Positions 57,614 to 64,000 of a DNA stretch of 64,000 nucleotides are shown here, one piece after another. This DNA is from Bacillus sp. SA1-12 (lineage in GTDB: Bacteria; Bacillota; Bacilli; Bacillales; Bacillaceae), in assembly GCF_000981385.1 (NCBI RefSeq), contig NZ_LATZ01000018.1, forward strand, positions 26,287-90,286, given 5' to 3'. The notes below the pieces were generated by a model. That model was not told where the DNA came from. It searched no databases and was given only the letters and a program-made list of their open reading frames with translations. The number at the start of each line of letters is the position of its first letter. The stretch's first letter is position 1. A program made the translations under genes and the position numbers.

Positions 57614-57664
57614 TTTAAATATGTGAGATCCTATAAGTATCTAAGTCAAATAAAAAGAATTTGC

Positions 57665-58036
57665 TTATTTAATAGGATACCCCATTGTCGACATAAGTGC
57701 CAATCCTGGTTGTGTAGAATCTAATCGACTATATTGAACAAAAATTGGTAAATCACTCTCAACTTCAATAGAATATGGAATACCTGTAGGAATCGACTCT
57801 CCCTTTCGTTCTAATGAGGAAGTGCGTAAATGGTTGCTTCGCTTTCCTAGTACCGTAACAGAAATTTTTTCAATCGGATCACGGTCTTCAAAATAAATGG
57901 TAATAAGTAAATGTGCAGCTTCTTCATTACAATTTAAAATACAGATTGATTCATGGCTTGTTAGTTCCCCTGAACTTAGCGGCGGAATATATCCATCTGG
58001 AATAATCCAATGTGTTTCACCTTTTTTCACCTTCAT
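57665..58036 (-). CDS. Anabaena sensory rhodopsin transducer-family protein
   Basis: The 123-residue protein matches the sensory rhodopsin transducer family: HWIIPDGYIPPLSSGELTSH, SICILNCNEEAAHLLITIYF, EDRDPIEKISVTVLGKRSNH, and near the end SDLPIFVQYSRLDSTQPGLAL with MSTMGYPI. No rhodopsin gene is present. Bacterial homologs occur next to sugar-use genes, and a carbohydrate- or ligand-binding beta-sandwich has been proposed. Its place just upstream of yesMN suggests a role in pectin sensing. The ribosome site is GGAGG before ATG 58036. Confidence 0.85.
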   Translation of the reverse strand: MKVKKGETHWIIPDGYIPPLSSGELTSHESICILNCNEEAAHLLITIYFEDRDPIEKISVTVLGKRSNHLRTSSLERKGESIPTGIPYSIEVESDLPIFVQYSRLDSTQPGLALMSTMGYPIK

Positions 58037-58391
58037 AACAATCCCTCCTAAATTGGTTAGATATCTTGTTAATCAAAACAAAAGGTATAAAATGGTTTTT
58101 ATTTGTTCGATTATGTTCATTATAATACGATTCTTGTCTTTTTACATCATTTTTTGTCAAACGATGGTTTCTTTTTGAAAGATTCAGTTAAATTTCCTTT
58201 CCTATTTCCCTAAAACAACTCCAGCACTGCCTCTACTACTCCAGTTGTTCAAGCTTGTGGCTCAGTTTGCCGTTCAAATAGCAATTAACGAAAAATAAAA
58301 AACATAACCGATTATGTTCTCTGCATTTCGCACACAATAAAAAACAGAGGGTGTTTACATAAAACAACTGTCATAGAATCATACAGATACA
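58037..58391. other. Divergent intergenic region between the transducer-family gene and ykhA
   Basis: About 355 bases with no gene visible apart from the ykhA promoter at its right end. Confidence 0.4.
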
Positions 58392-58420
58392 TTGACGATC
58401 CATTATAAAAAAAGAATAAT
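58392..58420 (+). promoter_or_regulatory. Sigma-A promoter of ykhA
   Basis: TTGACG (58392-58397), 17 bases, AATAAT (58415-58420). Confidence 0.65.
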
Positions 58421-58467
58421 GAAATGAAGGGCAAAAAAGATGGCAATATGATAGGAGAGAATAGCAA

Positions 58468-58974
58468 ATGGCAGAAAGAGCGGAAAAAAAATGCAAAGAT
58501 TCACTTGTTATTAAAACAAGCAGAGTATTTCCATTGGATACAAATAATCACAATACATTATTCGGGGGTAAATTAATGAGTTATATTGACGATGTTGCCT
58601 CCATTTCTGCAGCAATGCATTCTCGCTGTGAGGTTGTTACTGCATCGACAGATTCTGTAGACTTTTTAATCCCGATCAGGCAAAGTGATTCTGTCAGTTT
58701 AAAATCATATGTATCATCTGTCGGTCGTTCCTCCATGGAGGTCTTTGTAAAGGTCATTGCTGAAGATTTAAGAACTGGTGAGCGGAAACTTGCTGCCACT
58801 TCCTTTTTAACATTTGTCGCTCTGGATCAGCAAGGCAAGCCTGTTGAAGTACCAAAAGTCATACCTGAGTCAGATGAAGAAATGATGCTTTTTAATACAG
58901 CAAGTCAGCGTATAAAGGTCCGCAAAGAACGCCGTGAACATAGTGAAGCATTTGCGAATGTTGTATTACTTTGA
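58468..58974 (+). CDS. ykhA: Acyl-CoA thioesterase, hotdog fold (YkhA type)
   Basis: The 168-residue hotdog protein carries the YciA/YkhA signature NHNTLFGGKLMSYIDDVASI (residues 28-47) and the C-terminal substrate-binding stretch. It hydrolyses acyl-CoA thioesters in the cytoplasm. GGAGAG lies before ATG 58468. It is a single gene with its own promoter and terminator. Confidence 0.9.
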   Translation: MAERAEKKCKDSLVIKTSRVFPLDTNNHNTLFGGKLMSYIDDVASISAAMHSRCEVVTASTDSVDFLIPIRQSDSVSLKSYVSSVGRSSMEVFVKVIAEDLRTGERKLAATSFLTFVALDQQGKPVEVPKVIPESDEEMMLFNTASQRIKVRKERREHSEAFANVVLL

Positions 58975-59039
58975 TTTTATATTGATAAAAGAAAAAACAC
59001 CCTGTTTGTTAAATATATATATGGACAATTAGTTGCCTA

Positions 59040-59088
59040 AGGCCTTTATCAATAATTACCAAGTAATCATTGATAAAGGCTATTTTTT
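59040..59088 (+). terminator. ykhA terminator
   Basis: GCCTTTATCAAT (59042-59053) pairs with ATTGATAAAGGC (59069-59080) followed by TATTTTTT. Confidence 0.88.
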
Positions 59089-59267
59089 ATGTTTCTTGTT
59101 GAACTAATGCATCCGTTCGTTTAAGTATAAAATTTCACAATTTATCTCTTTGACAACTCATTTTAATGGAAAAACCAATATTGGTAAAAAATTCTATAGA
59201 CTATTTCGACCTGCAGCTTTATTTTCTAAAAATCGTCTTTGTCAATCATATTACTAGAGAGAAAATA

Positions 59268-60614
59268 CTAACGATTATTTATAAAGGTCCGCTTCAACAC
59301 ACTTTTTATAATTCTTGGATGCATCAGGGTGGAAGTCGGATGAAGAAGGTGCATAACCTTAATAAAAGAGTTATAGATATCTTTATTATCAGATGATAAA
59401 AGGAAAATGTTTTTCGCATACCATTGCTGAATAGAGAGACCTGCAGGCTTTTTCCCAATAGTATCCGGATAACGAAAATCTTCTGTTATCACCATATTCC
59501 AAAGAGGGGAAATGATTTTCGCAGCCTGTTGATGAAAGGTTTCAATCATTTTTTGATTTGTGTGCTTTTGGTCCGTAAGCAATTTTTTTAATGCTAGCGC
59601 TTCTATAATTGCAATACTCATGCCTTGCCCAAAAAAAGGATCGATTCGGCATATCGAATCCCCAATCATTAAAAGACCGTTTGGAAATTTATTCACCTTA
59701 TCAAATCTTCTCCAGGTGATATTCGGTACACGGAAGGTAGAAGTGCTGGATAAAGCAGTGGCATCCTTTAGTTCTTGATAGATGTCCAGTTTTGGCAATT
59801 TTTTGGCTATTTCTATAAAGCTGTTGTCACTTTTCAGTATTTCTTTTTCGTTTATTTCGTTATGATATCCCATAAACGTGACTAAAAAACGATTTCCCTC
59901 TACCTTCGAAATGCCTCCGCCGATTTTTTCAAAGGGAGGGGTTGGATACACAAGTTTAATGGACCAGTCCCTGTTTTGGTTGTCAGGAAGTTGAAGTGTT
60001 TTTGTAAAATAACTTAAGTTAATTTTAACCGTTTCCTCTGGAATATGTACTTCTCGTTTGTTTAGCCATCTTGAGGAAAGACTGTTTACTCCGCTTGCAT
60101 CTACAATCAGGTCCGCATTTATGGTTCTTATGGAGTTGCTGCCATTGATTATTTCGACTCCAGTAATTCGATTTTCTTCTTCAATATATATAAAGTTTTG
60201 AACGTTTTGGCTGTACTGAATGGTTACGTTTGGGATACTTTTAAAGTATTGTTCAATATGCCATTCTAGATGCGGGCGTGTTTGAAGAATGGTTGTGTAG
60301 TCTCCAACAAAGCGGAGTTTCCAAACTCCATGGTGAAACCATGCAATGTCTTGGGTGGAATTGATTTTAACAGCTCCGCTTGTGTTAAACTTCTCAGTAA
60401 TACCAGGAAACAGCTCTTCTAGACCATTCGCACCGGCAAAAAGAAGCGCATGGATATGCTCGCCTTGTGGTGCACCTTTTCTTGGAAAAGGTCCATGTGG
60501 TTCTGAATCACGTTCTAAAATAATTACCTCTTGAAAAAATTCAGACAGTACACGTGCAGCTAATTTTCCAGAAATACCTCCGCCAATAATAACTGCTTTT
60601 CCCCTTCGTAACAA
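59268..60614 (-). CDS. FAD-dependent oxidoreductase (monooxygenase-like)
   Basis: The 448-residue protein has an N-terminal FAD motif (AVIIGGGISGKLAARVLSEF with Glu34 in ILERDSE) and the second FAD contact MIGDSICRIDPFFGQGMSIA near residue 318, the pattern of PHBH-type flavin monooxygenases and geranylgeranyl-reductase-like enzymes. Substrate unknown. TTG 60614 is used because GGGAG lies ten bases before; no ATG is nearby. The gene is single. No T-run terminator is obvious after it. Confidence 0.78.
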   Translation of the reverse strand: MLRRGKAVIIGGGISGKLAARVLSEFFQEVIILERDSEPHGPFPRKGAPQGEHIHALLFAGANGLEELFPGITEKFNTSGAVKINSTQDIAWFHHGVWKLRFVGDYTTILQTRPHLEWHIEQYFKSIPNVTIQYSQNVQNFIYIEEENRITGVEIINGSNSIRTINADLIVDASGVNSLSSRWLNKREVHIPEETVKINLSYFTKTLQLPDNQNRDWSIKLVYPTPPFEKIGGGISKVEGNRFLVTFMGYHNEINEKEILKSDNSFIEIAKKLPKLDIYQELKDATALSSTSTFRVPNITWRRFDKVNKFPNGLLMIGDSICRIDPFFGQGMSIAIIEALALKKLLTDQKHTNQKMIETFHQQAAKIISPLWNMVITEDFRYPDTIGKKPAGLSIQQWYAKNIFLLSSDNKDIYNSFIKVMHLLHPTSTLMHPRIIKSVLKRTFINNR

Positions 60615-60885
60615 ATTATTGCAACTCCCATCAATATTAATTACTTAATAAAAATAGTATACTATCCTTATAGAAGATATTGGAAGAAATTTAAAGACTG
60701 TTAGTTCAAATTGATTAGAATAATCGTTTCCTTATTTTGAATTTTGCAGGAACTTTTTTATATGCCCTCTTAAATGATGCTCCGTTTTAAACTTCTTCTT
60801 AAACTATTGCACCCGATCGTAATATAAGGTTAGCCAGATCTTTAAAGAGTATCCTTTATCTTCTGGTTGACCTTTTTCTATATGA

Positions 60886-61250
60886 TTATTTCCGAAATTG
60901 GTGAAATAGATCGATTCGATGGTGCCAAAAAGCTCGTTGCATTCGCTGGAGTAGATACAAGCGTTTACTCTTCTGGTAAATTTACCGCATTAGTAAATCG
61001 AATAACCAATCGAGGTTCTTGAGACTTCGTCATGCCTTGTATATGGCTGTTCAAAGTGGTATTCGTGATGCCCATAAAAAAAACGACAGATGATATCAAC
61101 GCACGCAATAAAAGACTAAGAGAGTTTTACGATAAGAAACGTGAAGAAGGTAAACCCTTCAGAGTAGTAGTTATAGCATGTGTTAATAAGCTCTTACATT
61201 GGATTTTTGCCCTACTAAAAAGCAGAACTACTTTCCAAGATATAGCTTAA
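60886..61250 (+). pseudogene. Decayed IS110-family transposase C terminus
   Basis: The plus strand encodes ISEIGEIDRFDGAKKLVAFA, GVDTSVYSSGKFTALVNRIT and NRGS, then TGA at 61021-61023, and in the other frame DINARNKRLREFYDKKREEG and VNKLLHWIFALLKSRTTF. Together these match the C-terminal IS116/IS110/IS902 domain. It is broken by a stop and frame change and lacks the N-terminal half. It differs from the intact-length IS110-family element at 62247, so it came from a different insertion sequence. Confidence 0.75.
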
Positions 61251-61384
61251 AAACTATATCTAACTAAATACAACAAAACCTTCCAATTACTAGATAGAGG
61301 AAGGTTATTTGGCATGAACATTTTTAGTATATCGTGGAGTTAATAATCTTTTCATTGAAAAATGTTGACAAACTATTAGCTGGT

Positions 61385-61603
61385 TTAGTTGAAGTAGAGA
61401 GATAAAGTCACTGGTACACCTATTAGAATGCTTGATATTAAAATAATCCATAGAATAATATTCAATGGATTTCTCAATCCCATTACTTCTTGCCATTTTG
61501 CTTTATAAGCATTGTCATTTACTTGGTATCTTTTTAGTTGAAAATAAAGATAAATATTAAGCATAAGGGAAATTATCAAACCAATAATTATAATTAAATT
61601 CAT
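61385..61603 (-). CDS. Small two-span membrane protein
   Basis: GGGGGATT lies before ATG 61603. The 72-residue product has two membrane helices (3-21 and 49-68) separated by a hydrophilic loop (KRYQVNDNAYKAKWQEVMGL). A hairpin with a T-run at about 61279-61311 (AACCTTCC/GGAAGGTT) could end its transcript. Function unknown. It lies between insertion-sequence remnants. Confidence 0.5.
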   Translation of the reverse strand: MNLIIIIGLIISLMLNIYLYFQLKRYQVNDNAYKAKWQEVMGLRNPLNIILWIILISSILIGVPVTLSLYFN

Positions 61604-61729
61604 TGTATTAATCCCCCATTTTTATCGAATTACCACCCATTTCCATATATACGTTCCATAAGTAAATAAAGTTTCAATTCTTACGAATTTTTATTAAACT
61701 AACATGCCCCATTAGCACAATTAGAAAAC

Positions 61730-61758
61730 GGGATAGCTGCTGCCATCCCATTTTTAAC
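61730..61758. terminator. Terminator-like hairpin
   Basis: CGGGATAGC and GCCATCCCATTTTT form a stem with GGGAT/ATCCC. It is not clearly tied to a gene. Confidence 0.45.
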
Positions 61759-62308
61759 AAAAGCACCCCTTTACTTGAAGAAGGCTTTTTAGTTCGCAAT
61801 TTTTGCGAAATACGACATTTGTTCTTTATATTTCAATAGAACTTTTATACATAATTGGATTTTTATCTTGGTTCAACAGAGAATATTTAAACATATATTG
61901 CTAGTGCAGCAAGCAATAACATGCACTCCAATCATTGGACTAATTTTAACTGTTATCATATTGATGGCAGTTTTTTTGTTAAGAGTTATTTTTCTAAAAA
62001 AATTCACAAATCTTTATATTGTCGATCGCAACGACGTGAAGAAATCGCGCGGCCACTTTTGAGTGGTCGTATGTTTTTTTTATGTCAAATACGACATAAA
62101 AGACTAATTTCACTTTCTCTTCTTCACTATCCTGCTTACGTTGCTGGAATAAGAAAAAGCTGCCACAATGACAGCCTTGATCTTCAATTCTTGTACCCTA
62201 TAGCATTCCTGTAGTGCGTTAATATCAACTTTGAAAAAAATAGAGCCCCTCAGTAAGATAAGAGTATAGACACCACTCTAAAACTCAAATCTAAAGAGGA
62301 GCTCTTAT

Positions 62309-63583
62309 ATGAAGTTTAAAATGCAAGACAAACAAAATCAACTAATTGAAAGAATTTCTGATGAACATCTTGTTGTTGGTGTAGACATTGCCCAACTAAC
62401 ACATGTAGCACGAGCTGTAAACTATCGTGGTATAGTGGTCGGTGATCCACTATCTTTTGAAAATAACGAAGATGGATTTGCAAGGTTACTAGATTGGATT
62501 AACAAATTAAAAAACTCAAAAGATCTTGATACTGAAATCGTTGGTATGGAACCTACAGGGCATTATTGGTTAAACCTGTCCCAATGGCTTTACGACCGAA
62601 ATATTGATGTGGTAACTGTTAATCCCCACCTTGTTAAAAAGAACAAAGAAAACAGAGATAATACACAGTCCAAAAGTGACAAAAAAGACGCTCTGGTTAT
62701 TGCCGATATGGTGAAGAATGGATACTATTCCTTCATTCGTCCAACTACATAGGCTTTCGAAAAACTAAGAGTATTGATGTCTAACCGAGATGCCATAGTT
62801 AAACGACATGTCAGTGCTGCGAACCAAATCCATCGTTGGATTGATATTATTTTCCCTGAACTTAGACAAGTTTTTAAAGACGTTACATGTAAAGGGGCAA
62901 TCGCTACTCTCCGTTTATTCCCTACACCGAAAGAATTACGTTCGATGGAAGCTATAAATATCGTTACAGGGTGGAGAACAGAGATGAAGCGTCAACCTGG
63001 TATTAAAAAAGCCGAAGCACTCATTAAACTAGCTAAGAATTCTGTTGGCACTGATAAAGCACATGATGCATATAAATTACACCTAAAACAATTACTTGAA
63101 GAATTCGACCTCGCCACAAGCCAATTGGAAATAGTAGATAAAGAAGTATCTGAAGCTCTTGGAAGTATTACTTTTACAGAAAAACTACTTAGTATAAAAG
63201 GATTAACAATCGTAATGTTAGGTGGCATTTTAGGTGAAACTGGTGATCTAAGTCAGTTCGCACATGGCAATTCTCTATTACGACACGCGGGTTTACATTT
63301 AGTCGAGGCAAGCTCTGGTAAATGGAAAGGACAAATTGTCATTTCTAAGAGAGGAAGGTCTCGTCTAAGGCGATTCTTATACCTAGCAACAATGTGTCTT
63401 GTGATGAACAATCCTGAGTTCAGAGAAATTCATGCCCACAATGTCAAAGTGAAAAAGATGAAAAAAATGAAATCTATTATGAAACTGATTGGTAAATTTG
63501 CAAGAATGATAGTAGGAATTGCCCGACGTAATGAACCCTATTGTGCAGAAAAAGTTCACCCTTTGGTACCTTTAGCAGCATAA
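62309..63583 (+). pseudogene. IS110-family DEDD transposase interrupted by one amber codon
   Basis: The frame 62309-63583 is 424 codons with a single stop, TAG at 62750-62752 (codon 148), between NGYYSFIRPTT and AFEKLRVLMSNRD. Both parts are in the same frame. The N-terminal RuvC-like DEDD domain has GVDIAQLTHVARAV, IVGMEPTGHYWL, VNPHLVKKNKENR and SDKKDALVIADM; the C-terminal Tnp domain has LLSIKGLTIVMLGGILGETGDL, LLRHAGLHLVEASSGKWKG and SKRGRSRLRRFLYLA with the catalytic Ser. AGAGGAG precedes ATG 62309. In relatives this position is generally a Glu or Gln codon, so one base change explains the stop. Confidence 0.85.
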
Positions 63584-63640
63584 GTTAATTACCTTATAAC
63601 TGAACATATGAAATAGAAAAAGTTGCTTTATTGAATGTTG

Positions 63641-63957
63641 GCTTATTCGTAGGATCTCAAAGAAAGCACGGAGTACTGGAATACTTAAACACAAGGGCAC
63701 AGACCCATACCTTTAGCAATACCGGCCTCCACCCCTTGGATAGGCATGACGAAGGAATGAGAGGGCAAAAGACCCGTTGAGACATGGGAGGGAAAGCCTC
63801 CAGGGACGGCGTGGAGTATACGTGCAGTATATGGAAATAAATGGAGTTATGATTCACTCCTCTATTCCCGCATGCCTTCATGTAGCCTTGTTTCTAATAC
63901 TCATTCCATATATCCGTCATTGTTCTTACATGTGGATTTGAAATCCTGCGAATAAGC
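63641..63957 (+). ncRNA. Candidate seek/bridge RNA region of the IS1111-like element
   Basis: GCTTATTCGTAGGAT (63641-63655) pairs over 15 bases with ATCCTGCGAATAAGC (63943-63957), with CAAA/TTTG extending the stem after a small internal loop. Between them are about 290 bases of GC-richer, noncoding sequence downstream of the transposase. IS1111-group elements are reported to carry their guide RNA on this side. The assignment as RNA is inferred from position and structure. Confidence 0.55.
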
Positions 63958-64000
63958 GAGTATTTAAGAGTAAATTGAATCAAACTGAGGGAGTTTAAGT

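Larger units (their letters stand above)
62247..63991 (+). mobile_element. IS1111-like (IS110 family) insertion sequence
   Basis: CCCTCAGT (62247-62254) and ACTGAGGG (63984-63991) are subterminal inverted repeats that bracket a DEDD transposase and a long noncoding 3' region. IS1111-group elements are marked by subterminal inverted repeats, unlike other IS110 members. The exact ends cannot be set from one copy, and the right end may be outside the window. Confidence 0.7.

Overview
The window is an AT-rich Firmicute chromosome segment from a spore-forming Bacillaceae. The evidence is a run of small acid-soluble spore protein genes (tlp, sspN, sspO, sspP), a CotM-like coat protein, strong AGGAGG ribosome sites, frequent TTG/GTG starts and CcpA-type cre sites. 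Positions 1489-19232 follow the order of the Bacillus subtilis parC-parE-yneT-plsY-yneR-yneQ-yneP-tlp-sspN-yneN-citB-sspO-sspP-cotM region. The species cannot be fixed from sequence alone.

Layout. 1-1448: GbsR-type regulator and two small membrane proteins. 1489-19232: the conserved block of topoisomerase IV, phospholipid synthesis, spore proteins, aconitase and CotM. About 3 kb lies between sspO and sspP and carries a virginiamycin B lyase gene with a structured leader, an MBL-fold hydrolase and a membrane protein. 19300-25600: small orphans, a FadR-type regulator, xylose isomerase with xylO and cre sites, a DedA protein, a FocA/NirC-type channel and a tyrosine recombinase. 25970-30500: an RNase J paralog, a class I glutamine synthetase and a catechol dioxygenase-like protein with an operator over its promoter. 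31097-35563: a nicotinamide-to-NAD salvage operon, nrtR-pncA-pncB-nadD-nadE. 36037: an APH-fold kinase with a possible leader ORF.

37047-42627: a galacturonate operon set (uxaA, uxaB, uxaC, LacI regulator) with three copies of one operator. 44030-58036: a rhamnogalacturonan I system matching B. subtilis yes genes (two solute-binding proteins, two permeases, DUF624 YesL, YesMN two-component system, GH105, acetylesterase, GH42), ending with an Anabaena sensory rhodopsin transducer-family protein. Together these two blocks import pectin fragments, deacetylate and cleave them, and isomerise and reduce the uronates released. The KDG kinase/aldolase and rhamnose pathway are not in the window.

58468-64000: YkhA-type thioesterase, a FAD oxidoreductase, a decayed IS110-family fragment, and at the right edge an IS1111-like element whose transposase has one in-frame amber codon. 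It is followed by a 317-nt noncoding stretch closed by a 15-bp stem, a candidate guide (seek/bridge) RNA.

The most interesting signals are the vgb leader, where three arms can form mutually competing stems upstream of the start codon, and the IS1111-like RNA region. A 52-bp noncoding tandem array, two dispersed or tandem repeat families and the rhodopsin-transducer protein in a pectin locus are also notable.
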